DNA of 64,000 nt from Actinoplanes teichomyceticus ATCC 31121 (GTDB lineage: Bacteria; Actinomycetota; Actinomycetes; Mycobacteriales; Micromonosporaceae): positions 1,896,001 through 1,960,000 of the forward strand of contig NZ_CP023865.1 in assembly GCF_003711105.1 (NCBI RefSeq), given 5' to 3'. Numbering within the stretch: position 1 is the first letter of the stretch; each line of letters starts with the position of its first letter. The notes beneath the pieces were generated by a model. The model saw only the letters and a list, made by a program, of their open reading frames with translations, did no database searches and was not told where the DNA came from. A program made the position numbers and the translations under genes. Of this stretch, positions 35,208 to 45,967 are shown in pieces.

Positions 35208-35440
35208 GCGCCGGGATGCCTCGTGCGCCAGGATGCCCCGTGCACCGGGATGCCTCGTGCGCCGGATGCTTCATGCACCGGGATGCCCCGTGCACCGGGA
35301 TGCTTCGTGCGCCGGATGCCTCGTGCGCCGGGATGCTTCGTGCGCCGGATGCCTCGTGCGCCGGGATGCTTCGTGCGCCGGATGCCTCGTGCGCCGGGAT
35401 GCTTCGTGCGCCGGGTGCCTCGTGCGCCGGGATGCCCGGC
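35208..35440. repeat. 16-17-bp tandem array, 33-bp higher order
   Basis: Fourteen consecutive units of GC(G/A)CCGG(G)ATGC(C/T)TCGT. From about 35306 to 35407 they alternate as a 17-bp form (GCGCCGGGATGCTTCGT) and a 16-bp form (GCGCCGGATGCCTCGT), giving a 33-bp period. Lies wholly between the SDR and TetR genes. No spacers and no cas genes. Confidence 0.95.
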
Positions 35441-35551
35441 CCGGGTGGCGGCCGATCATCCACATCGGGCAGGAGCTGCCGGGGCGTACTCGGGCGGGGA
35501 GGTCGGCCGGGCAGGGAGGCCGGACGAGCGGCGCGGCGGGTACGGCGAGGG

Positions 35552-36130
35552 TCAGTGGCGGCGGACCGCGTCCTCCACCAGGTCCAGGACGTGGGCGAGG
35601 TCACCGGGCGGGCGGCCGGTGGCCAGGTGCAGGACCAGACCGTCGTACGCCAGCTCGAGGAACTGGGTCAGCACGTCGACCGGCACGTCCGGGCGCAGCA
35701 CGCCGGCGTCGCGCTGCCGCTGGAGGCGTTCCCGGGTGGCGTCGGCGATGGCGGCCGACCGTTGCGCCCAGCGCTTGGCGAACGCCGGGTCGGTGCGCAG
35801 CCGGTGGGAGACCTCCAGCTGGGTGCCGAGCCAGCCGGCGGTGTCGCCGTCACTGGTGCCGGCCCGCTCCAGCAGGTCGCGCATCACCTGCACCAGGCCG
35901 TTGCGGGCGACCGTCTCCACCATGGTGGCGGCGTCGTCCTCGGCGACCGCGAGGAACAGTGATTCCTTGTCGCGATAATGGTGGAAAATCGCGCCGCGGG
36001 ACATGCCGGTGGCCTCTTCGAGACGCCGGACCGTGGCGCCCTCGTAGCCGAACCGTGCGAAACAGCCGCGGGCCGCCGTGAGGATCTCGTGGCGGCGGGC
36101 TTCGAGCTGGTCCTGGCTTACCCTGGGCAC
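35552..36130 (-). CDS. acnR: TetR-family regulator, AcnR-like
   Basis: 192 residues with an N-terminal TetR HTH (about 10-58: ARRHEILTAARGCFARFGYEGATVRRLEEATGMSRGAIFHHYRDKESLF). This N-terminus closely resembles AcnR, the repressor of aconitase in Corynebacterium, and its mycobacterial homologue beside acn. Here it is about 3 kb from acnA with four genes between. GTG start. A perfect 12-bp palindrome lies 39 bases upstream, and a related sequence lies upstream of acnA. Confidence 0.85.
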   Translation of the reverse strand: MPRVSQDQLEARRHEILTAARGCFARFGYEGATVRRLEEATGMSRGAIFHHYRDKESLFLAVAEDDAATMVETVARNGLVQVMRDLLERAGTSDGDTAGWLGTQLEVSHRLRTDPAFAKRWAQRSAAIADATRERLQRQRDAGVLRPDVPVDVLTQFLELAYDGLVLHLATGRPPGDLAHVLDLVEDAVRRH

Positions 36131-36168
36131 GCCGCTGATCGTGTCACGTGCCCCCGCAGTCTTGCAAT

Positions 36169-36180
36169 CCGTACGTACGG
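36169..36180. promoter_or_regulatory. Palindrome upstream of acnR
   Basis: CCGTACGTACGG, a perfect 12-bp palindrome adjacent to a minus-strand TTGCAA (-35-like). Position and symmetry fit a TetR-family operator for autoregulation. Nine of its bases recur as CCGTACGTC upstream of acnA. Confidence 0.6.
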
Positions 36181-36245
36181 CTTCCTAAGCTGCCGGGTCG
36201 CTCGAACGGATGATGCGAATTTCGTCAAGGGTTCTGCGCATTGTT

Positions 36246-36262
36246 AACAGTCCTGGACTGTT
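36246..36262. promoter_or_regulatory. 17-bp perfect inverted repeat before the HAD gene
   Basis: AACAGTCC-T-GGACTGTT. It overlaps the place expected for the -35 of the promoter whose -10 is TAAAGT (36283-36288), 6 bases from the GTG. It therefore looks like a repressor operator rather than a terminator. Confidence 0.55.
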
Positions 36263-36294
36263 CGCTCCGGCCGCCGCTCACGTAAAGTGCCCGG

Positions 36295-36942
36295 GTGCCT
36301 CTAGTCTTCCTCGCTCTGGACGACACCCTGCTCGACCGCAGCGGCGCCTTCCGGCTGTGGGCTAAAGGTTTCCTCGACGAGATCGGCGCGCCCCAGGACG
36401 ATCTCGACTGGCTGGTCGCGGTGGACGCCGACGGCCTGACCTCCCGGTGGGACCTCGCCGACCTGATCCGTGACCGCTACCGGCTACGAGTGCCGTCCAT
36501 CGATCTGGTCGACGAGCTCTACGAGGGGCCCCTCGCCCACGAGCGGCTCGACCCGCTGGTGGGGTGCGCGCTGGAGATCGCGGCCGACGCGGGACTGGTT
36601 CCGGTGGTGGTCACCAACGGGGCGGCGGAGCAGTGCGAGGGCCGGATCCGGCGTACCGGGCTGGATCGTCATGTCGCCGACTGGGTGATCTCCGAGCAGG
36701 CCGGGGTGAGCAAGCCGAACCCGCGGATCTTCGCGCTGGCCGCCCAGCGGGTCCGGATGCGGCTGGCCGGCGCCTGGGTGGTCGGCGACAGCCCGGAGGC
36801 GGACATCGGTGGCGCGGCCGCGCTCGGTCTGCCCAGCGTGTGGCTGCACCGCGGGCGGGAGTGGATGGACACCCGGTTCGCCCCGACCAGGGTGGTCGGC
36901 AACGTGATCCAGGGGCTCTCCGCGATCATGGCGGCCCGCTGA
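36295..36942 (+). CDS. HAD-superfamily protein lacking the nucleophilic aspartate
   Basis: 215 residues with a HAD Rossmann core and a helical cap. Motif II is VVTNG, motif III the lysine in AGVSKPNPRIF and motif IV VGDSPEADIGGAAALG, all intact. Motif I reads FLALDDTLLD, so the position normally held by the nucleophilic Asp (DxDxT) is Ala, while the general-acid Asp remains. Such a protein should not form the aspartyl-phosphate; it may bind phosphate compounds without turnover. Leaderless GTG start (TAAAGT 6 bases upstream). Confidence 0.85.
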   Translation: MPLVFLALDDTLLDRSGAFRLWAKGFLDEIGAPQDDLDWLVAVDADGLTSRWDLADLIRDRYRLRVPSIDLVDELYEGPLAHERLDPLVGCALEIAADAGLVPVVVTNGAAEQCEGRIRRTGLDRHVADWVISEQAGVSKPNPRIFALAAQRVRMRLAGAWVVGDSPEADIGGAAALGLPSVWLHRGREWMDTRFAPTRVVGNVIQGLSAIMAAR

Positions 36943-37009
36943 CGGCGTACCCGATAAATCGGTTGCGTGGCGGGCGGGGGTGCGAAAGAGTCGTCGCGCA
37001 ACGCGCTGT

Positions 37010-37027
37010 CCGGCCCGTGCGGGCCGG
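37010..37027 (+). terminator. Hairpin between the HAD and RIO genes
   Basis: CCGGCCC-GTGC-GGGCCGG, a 7-bp perfect GC stem with a tetraloop, about 70 bases after the HAD stop and 95 bases before the RIO kinase start. Confidence 0.5.
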
Positions 37028-37121
37028 TGCGAGAGAGAAGGGGGTGGCCCGAAATGGCTGTCTTTGTGATGCCTGCTGTCTCGGCTTCCCCGCAAAATTC
37101 TTTCTCCGAGGAGACCCTCCA

Positions 37122-38039
37122 GTGCGAGAGCACGACTCCTTCGGCCCGGCGACCATGCGCCGTGGCCGACGCAAGTTCGACGACGACGAGCCCGATTTCC
37201 TGAAGCGCGGCCGGCCCGAGCCGGCCCTCCAGGAGGATCCGGACCTGCCCGAGGCCGGTGACCGGTGGTCCAGCTGGGACGGCGCGCTGCACGGTCCGCA
37301 GCCGCGCCCGGAGTGGGTGCGCACCGAGTACGGCGCCGTGGACACCGAACTGGGTGTCCTGAAAACCGGCAAGGAGGCGGACGTCTTCCTGGTCCGCCGC
37401 TGGCTCCCGGCCACCGGGCAGGTCAGCATGCTCGCCGCGAAACGGTATCGCGACGGCGAGCACCGGTTGTTCCACCGCGACGCCGGCTATCTGGAGGGAC
37501 GGCGGGTGCGCCGGTCCCGGGAGATGCGGGCGATGACCAACCGGACCGCGTTCGGCAAGCAGATGATCGCCGGTCAGTGGGCGGCGGCGGAGTTCGACGC
37601 GCTCGGCCGGCTCTGGCAGATCGGGCAGGAGAGCGGGCTGGTCCGCGTGCCGTACCCGGTGCAGCTGGTCGGCACCGAGGTGATGCTGGAGTTCATCGGC
37701 GACTGGGAGACCGGTGAGGCCGCGCCCCGGCTGGCGCAGGTGCGCTCCGGCGCCGACGAGCTCGAGCAGCTGTGGCGGCAGATGACCGACGCGCTGTCGG
37801 TGCTGGCCCGTTCGCAGGTGGCGCACGGGGACCTGTCGCCGTACAACATGCTGGTGCACGACGGCCGCCTGGTCCTGATCGACCTGCCGCAGATCGTGGA
37901 CGTGGTGGCGAACCCGCGCGGTGCCGAGTTCATCGCCCGGGACGTGCAGAACGTGGCGAGCTGGTTCCGTGCCCGTGGGCTGCCGATCGACGCCGCGGAG
38001 CTGACCGACCGGCTGCTGTTCGAGGCCGGCCTGCGCTGA
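37122..38039 (+). CDS. RIO-type serine/threonine protein kinase
   Basis: 305-residue cytosolic RIO1-like kinase. After an acidic/basic N-terminal tail, the nucleotide-binding lysine is in LKTGKEADVFLVRR / AAKRYRDG, the catalytic loop is HGDLSPYNMLVHDGRL and the metal-binding loop LIDLPQ. Both loops are complete, so activity is expected. RIO kinases act in ribosome biogenesis in archaea and eukaryotes; the bacterial role is unclear. GTG at 37122 is chosen because GAGGAG lies 8 bases upstream. Confidence 0.92.
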   Translation: MREHDSFGPATMRRGRRKFDDDEPDFLKRGRPEPALQEDPDLPEAGDRWSSWDGALHGPQPRPEWVRTEYGAVDTELGVLKTGKEADVFLVRRWLPATGQVSMLAAKRYRDGEHRLFHRDAGYLEGRRVRRSREMRAMTNRTAFGKQMIAGQWAAAEFDALGRLWQIGQESGLVRVPYPVQLVGTEVMLEFIGDWETGEAAPRLAQVRSGADELEQLWRQMTDALSVLARSQVAHGDLSPYNMLVHDGRLVLIDLPQIVDVVANPRGAEFIARDVQNVASWFRARGLPIDAAELTDRLLFEAGLR

Positions 38040-38107
38040 TCCGGTCCCGCGCCTGCCGGCCGGCGGCGGCCGTTCCTCCCGGAGCGCCCCCGCCGGCCGG
38101 TGGGTCG

Positions 38108-38190
38108 TGTCCGGGTCGGCGGTGGCGGCGGGCGGGTGGCTCGTGTCCGCGCCCGGCGGTGGCGGCGGGGCGGGTGGGCCGTGTCCGGGC
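38108..38190. repeat. Two-and-a-half copies of a 36-38-bp GC-rich unit
   Basis: Units starting TGTCCG at 38108, 38144 and 38182 share the GGCGGTGGCGGCGGG core. In the gap between the RIO kinase and DUF2630 genes, which otherwise holds nothing. Confidence 0.7.
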
Positions 38191-38243
38191 CGGCAGCCGT
38201 GGCCCGGCCCGCGGCCGCCGCGCGGACGGCGGCCGCGCCCGGG

Positions 38244-38489
38244 TCACTGCAGGTAGTTCTCCACCTCGCTGACGCTGTGGGCCTGCTCGGTGTCCGGGTC
38301 GTGCCCGGCGTCACGCGCCGCCCGGCGCCGGCGCAGCAGGTCCCAGCACTGGTCCAGGGACTCCTCGAGATCCTTGAGGCGGGCATGCTCCTCGGTGGAG
38401 GAGATCTCGCCCCGGCCCAGCTGCTGGCGCAGCCGGTGCTCCTCCTCGACCAAGCCGCTGATCCGGCTCAGCACACTGTTGTCATCCAT
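38244..38489 (-). CDS. DUF2630 family protein
   Basis: 81-residue acidic, probably coiled-coil protein. ISGLVEEEHRLRQQLGRGEISSTEEHARLKDLEESLDQCWDLLRRRRAARDAGHDP is the DUF2630 consensus. Function unknown. TAAGCT ends 6 bases before the ATG and there is no Shine-Dalgarno (leaderless). Divergent from the 135-residue hypothetical gene. Confidence 0.92.
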   Translation of the reverse strand: MDDNSVLSRISGLVEEEHRLRQQLGRGEISSTEEHARLKDLEESLDQCWDLLRRRRAARDAGHDPDTEQAHSVSEVENYLQ

Positions 38490-38575
38490 CCCCGAAGCTT
38501 ATTCACCACGGGGACGTGGGCAGGGCATCCCCGGACGTGTCCGATGTCGCGCCGGTCACGCTCTACGGTGAACGT

Positions 38576-38983
38576 ATGCCCGAGACGCCCGAGGAACTGC
38601 GCCCGGTCCTGCGCGACGTGCACGCCGCGTCCCCGGTGCGGGTGGTGGTGCGCGAACCGTCGGGCGACCATCCGTACGACGCCGGGACGGTGTGGCTGCA
38701 CGTCGCCGGCACACTCGGCAGCATCGGATTCCGGCCGGCGCCCGGCACCGCCCTGCCGGACCGGGTGTGCGCGGCCGCCGACCAGCTGCACGACTGGATC
38801 CTGGAGTGCCTGCCGGAGCTCGGCTTCCCGGCGGTGTGGCCGGAGTGCCCCGAGCACCCGGCCACGCATCCGTTGCGGGTCGGCATGACCGGCGACGGGC
38901 CGGTGTGGCGGTGCCCGCGCTCGGCGGCCGTCCACGCCCGGGTCGGCGAGCTGGGTCGCGTGCCGTTCCGGGAGGCCGGGTAG
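38576..38983 (+). CDS. Hypothetical protein
   Basis: 135-residue soluble protein, not recognised. It has several cysteines (C-A-A-A-D, ECLPEL, ECPEHP, WRCPRS); WPECPEHPATHPLRV-15-WRCPRS has the spacing of a small metal-binding site. TACGGT ends 6 bases before the ATG. Its last codons (REAG and stop) open a tandem array of gene-end copies. Confidence 0.75.
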   Translation: MPETPEELRPVLRDVHAASPVRVVVREPSGDHPYDAGTVWLHVAGTLGSIGFRPAPGTALPDRVCAAADQLHDWILECLPELGFPAVWPECPEHPATHPLRVGMTGDGPVWRCPRSAAVHARVGELGRVPFREAG

Positions 38984-39100
38984 TCGGGCCTGCGGGCCGT
39001 GGGCGGTGGCGGGAGGCCGGGTAGTCGGGCCTGCGGGTCGCGGTGGGAGGCCGGGTGGTAGGGCTGTGGTTCGCGGCGGGAGGCCGGGTAGGACCCGTGG
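38970..39100. repeat. Tandem copies of the 3' end of the 135-residue hypothetical gene
   Basis: Core GGGAGGCCGGGTAGTCGGGC occurs in the coding end at 38970 (the TAG is the stop at 38981-38983) and again at 39011; degenerate forms start at 39045 and 39078. Unit lengths are 41, 34 and 33 bp. Confidence 0.92.
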
Positions 39101-39170
39101 GCCCGGGCCGTTGCGGGCCGGGGCGTGGGAGATCGGCGGGCGGCGCGGTCACCGGCCGTGCCGCCGAAGC

Positions 39171-39210
39171 GGAAGGCCCCGCCCCCGGCTGAGCGGGGGC
39201 GGGGCCTTCC
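39171..39210 (-). terminator. acnA terminator hairpin
   Basis: Perfect 17-bp stem GGAAGGCCCCGCCCCCG / CGGGGGCGGGGCCTTCC with a 6-base loop, 14 bases beyond the acnA stop. The longest perfect stem in the window. No T-tract; symmetrical, so possibly bidirectional. Confidence 0.85.
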
Positions 39211-39224
39211 GGTGTGGCGGCGCG

Positions 39225-41996
<2,772 letters not shown>

Positions 41997-42060
41997 CGTC
42001 ATCTCCTTCACACCCAGCGACTGGAAGTCAAGTCTTTCGCACCGAAAGGGCGACCTGCGG

Positions 42061-42076
42061 GTTAGGCATGCCTAAC
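42061..42076. promoter_or_regulatory. DtxR/IdeR-like palindrome upstream of acnA
   Basis: GTTAGGCATGCCTAAC, a perfect 16-bp palindrome 65 bases before the acnA start. TTAGG/CCTAA half-sites are those of metal-dependent DtxR-family regulators (iron or manganese), though the spacing differs from the 19-bp IdeR box. Contains a TAGGCA that could be a -10 on the minus strand. Iron control of an Fe-S aconitase would be sensible. Confidence 0.6.
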
Positions 42077-42100
42077 TCTCGGTTGTGCGTTGCCGCTAAA

Positions 42101-42111
42101 CCGTACGTCCG
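42101..42111. promoter_or_regulatory. AcnR-like half-palindrome upstream of acnA
   Basis: CCGTACGTCCG, matching ten of the first eleven bases of the CCGTACGTACGG palindrome upstream of acnR, 105 bases before acnA and between it and the divergent SnoaL-like gene. Shared only at these two places as far as I noticed. Confidence 0.5.
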
Positions 42112-42217
42112 TCTTGCTATGCCTCGCAAGGCGGGGTCCACCTGCCGATCCTCCCAGTCCGGCGCGGGCCGGCGGGCTCGGGTTTGCCGTCGTCGATCGC
42201 CGGGCATACCGCGGCTC

Positions 42218-42607
42218 ATGGCAGCCCAGGCGGAACTGGACCAGCTCAGCGAGTTCTTCGGCCGCTACGGCGCGGCGCTCACCACCGGCGACGTCAGCGT
42301 CGTCGCGCGCTGCCACGCCCTGCCCGGGATGGTGGTGGCCGACTCCTACAGCTTCACCTTCAGCACCCCGGCGGCGGTCGCGCTGTCCTTCCTGGGCGCC
42401 GCTCCCACGTACCGGGATCAGCAGATCGTCGCGGCGCACGCGCAGCTGCTGGACGTGCACCGGATCTCGGCGGTGCTGTCGCTGGTCGAGGTGGAGTGGG
42501 AATACCTGGACAGCATGGGTGGGGCGGTCCCCGGGGAGCGGTACCGCTACCTGATCCGGACCGGCGCGGACGGCCCGCTGATCACCACAGTGATCGCTTC
42601 CCGCTGA
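42218..42607 (+). CDS. NTF2/SnoaL-like small protein
   Basis: 129-residue protein with the cone-shaped NTF2-like pattern: N-terminal helix LDQLSEFFGRYGAALTTGDVSVVARCHALPGMVVAD, then strands including EVEWEYLD and GERYRYLIRTGADGPLITTVIA. No catalytic residues assigned. CATACC lies 7 bases before the ATG. Divergent from acnA. Confidence 0.75.
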   Translation: MAAQAELDQLSEFFGRYGAALTTGDVSVVARCHALPGMVVADSYSFTFSTPAAVALSFLGAAPTYRDQQIVAAHAQLLDVHRISAVLSLVEVEWEYLDSMGGAVPGERYRYLIRTGADGPLITTVIASR

Positions 42608-42639
42608 AAATCGTCGTACCCCGGTGCGACGATGTTGCG

Positions 42640-45600
42640 GTGACGACCCGGCCGCCGCACTGGCTCATCGTGCATTACCACCGCCCCGACGGCGACTACT
42701 CCGGCTGGTCGCTGCACGTCTGGGGGGACGTCGCCGCCGGGCAGGAGACCGCCTTCCCGGGCGGGCAGCCCTTCGCCGGTGAGTACGAGCACGGCCGCTT
42801 CGCGTGGGTGCGCCTCGCCGAGGGCGCCGCCGAGGTCGGCTTCGTGGTCGCGCACGCCTCCGGCGCCAAGGACGTCGACGCCGACCGGGTGGTCGATGTC
42901 CGGGAGACGGCGTCGATCTGGTTGCACTCCGGCGACCCCGCGGTGCACACGTCGCCGCCCGGCCCGCCGGCCGACCCGGAACACGGCTACGCCGTGATCC
43001 ATTACCGCCGCCCGGACGGTGACTACTCCGGGTGGGGCCTGCACGTCTGGGAAGGCGTCGAGACCAGGGACAAGACCGCCTGGGGTACGCCCCTGATGCC
43101 GACCGCCTTCGACGCGTACGGCGCGGTGTTCCGGGTCCCGTTGAGACCGGACGCCGTGGGCCTGCGCTACGTCGTGCACCGCGCCGAGCACAAGGACCTG
43201 CCCGACGACCAGCGCCTCGACCTGACCGTCACGCGGGAGATCTGGCTGCTCGCCGGCACCGTCGAGCCGGTCCAGCCGGACCTGGGCACGCTCGGCCCGG
43301 AGCTGGATCCGGCCCGTTCACTGGCCGTCTTCGTCGACCGGACCACGGTCGCCCTGCCCGAGTGGTTCGCCGCCCGGGCCGCCACCTTCCGGCTGCTCGG
43401 CACGGACACCACCCTCGCGCTGACCCCGCGGCCGGGTGGGCTCTTCCAGGCACAGAGCCGCCGGTTCCCGCACCTGCGGGCGTACAAGGCCTTCGCCGTC
43501 CCGGAGCTGACCGACGCCGCCCTCGGTGAGCTGCTGCGCGGCCGGCTGCTGGTGGTCGGGCAGGACACCACCGGGGAGGTGACCGCCCGGACCGCGGTGC
43601 AGATCGCCGGCGTGCTCGACGACCTGTACGCCGAGGCGGCCGACGCCGACCTGGGCCTGACCCTGGACGGCGACCGGCCGCAGCTGGCGGTGTGGGCGCC
43701 CACCGCGCGCACCGTCGAGCTGGAGCTGTTCCGCGAGCCCGGCGGCGAGCCGCGGGTCCTGCGGATGGACCGCGACCACCTGACCGGCGTCTGGTCGATT
43801 CCGGTCAAGCGCAAGTGGCTCGGCCGCTGGTACCGGTACCGCGTCGAGGTCTGGCAGCCGGCCGCCCAGCGGGTCGTCACCACCAGCGTCACCGACCCGT
43901 ACTCGGTGTCGCTGGCTCCCGACTCCACCCACAGCCAGCTGGTCGACCTGGACTCGCCCGAGCTGATGCCGCCGGGCTGGACGTCGGAGGCCAAACCGCC
44001 CGCGGTCCCGCCGGCCCGGATGCAGATCGCCGAGGTCTCGGTCCGCGACTTCTCGATCGCCGACGCCTCGTTGCCGCCCGAGGAGCGCGGCACGTTCCTG
44101 GCGTTCACCCGGCCGGGCTCGGACGGGATGCGCCACCTGCGCTCACTCGCCGAGGCCGGGCTCACCCACGTGCACCTGCTGCCGGTCAACGACTTCGCCA
44201 CCGTGCCGGACCGCCGCGCCGACCAGGCGCAACCCGCCTGCGACCTGACGGCCTTCCCGCCGGATTCACCGGAGCAGCAGCGCGCGGTGATGGCGGTGGC
44301 CGACCGGGACGGCTACAACTGGGGTTACGACCCGTGGCACTGGACCACGCCGGAGGGCAGCTACGCCACCGACCCGGCCGGAACCGCACGGATCCGCCAG
44401 CTGCGGGCGGCGGTCGCCGCGCTGAACGCGACCGGGCTGCGGGTGGTGCTGGACGTCGTCTACAACCACACGATGGGCGACGGGATGCACCGCTTCAGCG
44501 TGCTCGACCGGATCGTCCCGGGCTACTACCACCGGCTGCTCGCCGACGGCAGCACCGCCGAGTCGACCTGCTGCCCGAACACCGCGCCGGAGCACCGGAT
44601 GATGGGCCGGCTGGTGGTCGACTCGCTGGTCACCTGGGCCCGGGCGTACCGGATCGACGGTTTCCGGTTCGACCTGATGGGCCACCACCCGCGGGCCAAC
44701 ATCCTGGCCGCGCGGGCCGCCCTGGACGAGCGGGTCCCGCACGGCAGGGACATCTGCCTGTACGGCGAGGGCTGGAACTTCGGCGAGGTCGCCTACGACG
44801 CCCGGTTCGCCCAGGCCACCCAGGTCAACATGGCCGGCACCGGGATCGGCTCGTTCAACGACCGGCTGCGCGACGCGGCCCGCGGCGGCGGCGCGTTCGG
44901 CGACCCCGGGGTGCCCGGCTTCGCCACCGGGCTCGGGGACGACACCCCCGGCTTCGTTCACGACCGGATCAAAGTCGGACTCGCCGGCGGGCTCGCGACG
45001 TACCGCTTCGTCAACCACGACGGGGTGGAACGCAGCGGCGCCCAGGTCGACTACAACGGCTCCCCGTGCGGGTACGCCGCCTCGCCCGCGGAGACGGTCA
45101 ACTACGTCGACGCGCACGACAACGAGATCCTGTACGACGCGATGGCGTACAAACTGCCACGTGGCACGCGCCCGGTGGACCGCGCCCGGATGCAGGTGCT
45201 CGCGCTGTCGCTGGTGGTGCTCGGGCAGGGCGCCGGATTCGTGGCGCTGGGCAGCGAGCGGCTGCGCTCGAAGTCCCTCGACCGCAACTCGTTCAACTCC
45301 GGCGACTGGTTCAACCAGATCCGCTGGGACCCCGGGCACGGCAACGGGTTCGGGGTCGGGCTGCCGCCGTGGTCGGAGAACGGCGACACGTGGGACCACG
45401 CGCGCCCGCTGCTCGCCGACCCGGCGCTGGTGCCGAGCGCCGAGGTGATCAACCTGACCGCCGAGCGGTACCGCGAACTGCTGCGGATCCACCGTTCCTC
45501 CCCGGTCTTCTGGCTGCCCAGCGCCGAGGAGGTGGAACGGCGGCTGACGTTCCCGCTCGGCGGGCCCGGCGAGACGCCCGGGGTGATCGTGATGTGCCTG

Positions 45601-45831
45601 GACGGGACCGGCCTGGACGAGCGGTGGCGGCGCATCGTGGTCGTGTTCAACGCCACCGACGAGCCGACCTGCCAGGTGGTACCGGAGGAGGGCACGCTGC
45701 GGCTGCACCCGGAGCTGACCGCGTCCGTCGACCCGGTGCTGCGCGGCGCGTCCGCGGTCACCAAGCTGGACGGTGCGGAACTGAGCGTGCCGGCCCGGCA
45801 GGTCGCGGTCTTCGTGTCCGACCTCTCGTGA
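42640..45831 (+). CDS. Pullulanase-type alpha-1,6-glucosidase
   Basis: Cleaves alpha-1,6 branches of glycogen or maltodextrin. 1063 residues, no signal peptide, so cytoplasmic. Two N-terminal CBM41/PUD-like repeats (HYHRPDGDYSGWSLHVW and HYRRPDGDYSGWGLHVW), a CBM48-like domain (LAVWAPTARTVELELF), then the GH13 barrel with DVVYNH, GFRFDLMGHH (nucleophile Asp), YGEGWNFGE (acid Glu), YVDAHDN and the pullulanase signature GYNWGYDP. GTG at 42640 has GACGAT 6 bases upstream; the frame is open further upstream but overlaps the SnoaL-like gene. Confidence 0.93.
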   Translation: MTTRPPHWLIVHYHRPDGDYSGWSLHVWGDVAAGQETAFPGGQPFAGEYEHGRFAWVRLAEGAAEVGFVVAHASGAKDVDADRVVDVRETASIWLHSGDPAVHTSPPGPPADPEHGYAVIHYRRPDGDYSGWGLHVWEGVETRDKTAWGTPLMPTAFDAYGAVFRVPLRPDAVGLRYVVHRAEHKDLPDDQRLDLTVTREIWLLAGTVEPVQPDLGTLGPELDPARSLAVFVDRTTVALPEWFAARAATFRLLGTDTTLALTPRPGGLFQAQSRRFPHLRAYKAFAVPELTDAALGELLRGRLLVVGQDTTGEVTARTAVQIAGVLDDLYAEAADADLGLTLDGDRPQLAVWAPTARTVELELFREPGGEPRVLRMDRDHLTGVWSIPVKRKWLGRWYRYRVEVWQPAAQRVVTTSVTDPYSVSLAPDSTHSQLVDLDSPELMPPGWTSEAKPPAVPPARMQIAEVSVRDFSIADASLPPEERGTFLAFTRPGSDGMRHLRSLAEAGLTHVHLLPVNDFATVPDRRADQAQPACDLTAFPPDSPEQQRAVMAVADRDGYNWGYDPWHWTTPEGSYATDPAGTARIRQLRAAVAALNATGLRVVLDVVYNHTMGDGMHRFSVLDRIVPGYYHRLLADGSTAESTCCPNTAPEHRMMGRLVVDSLVTWARAYRIDGFRFDLMGHHPRANILAARAALDERVPHGRDICLYGEGWNFGEVAYDARFAQATQVNMAGTGIGSFNDRLRDAARGGGAFGDPGVPGFATGLGDDTPGFVHDRIKVGLAGGLATYRFVNHDGVERSGAQVDYNGSPCGYAASPAETVNYVDAHDNEILYDAMAYKLPRGTRPVDRARMQVLALSLVVLGQGAGFVALGSERLRSKSLDRNSFNSGDWFNQIRWDPGHGNGFGVGLPPWSENGDTWDHARPLLADPALVPSAEVINLTAERYRELLRIHRSSPVFWLPSAEEVERRLTFPLGGPGETPGVIVMCLDGTGLDERWRRIVVVFNATDEPTCQVVPEEGTLRLHPELTASVDPVLRGASAVTKLDGAELSVPARQVAVFVSDLS

Positions 45832-45967
45832 TCGCGGCCCGGCGCACACCCTCGCCGGGCCATCCGGGTCGGCGCGGATCCCGGCAGCCGCACGGGGTGC
45901 GCGGCTGCGCTAGATTGCGCCGCGTGGCCCGCCGGAGGTCGGCGGCCATCCCCGAGTGGAGGTCGTC

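Noticed and set aside
35208..35440. Possible CRISPR or coding repeat protein (minus frame with HPAHEASRRT repeats)
   Set aside because: No spacers; the frame follows from the 33-bp period and has no start signal or homology. Alternating 16/17-bp units break other frames.
36967..37203. 78-codon frame upstream of the RIO kinase
   Set aside because: Low-complexity Ser/Ala composition, overlaps the RIO start in another frame, and no ribosome site.
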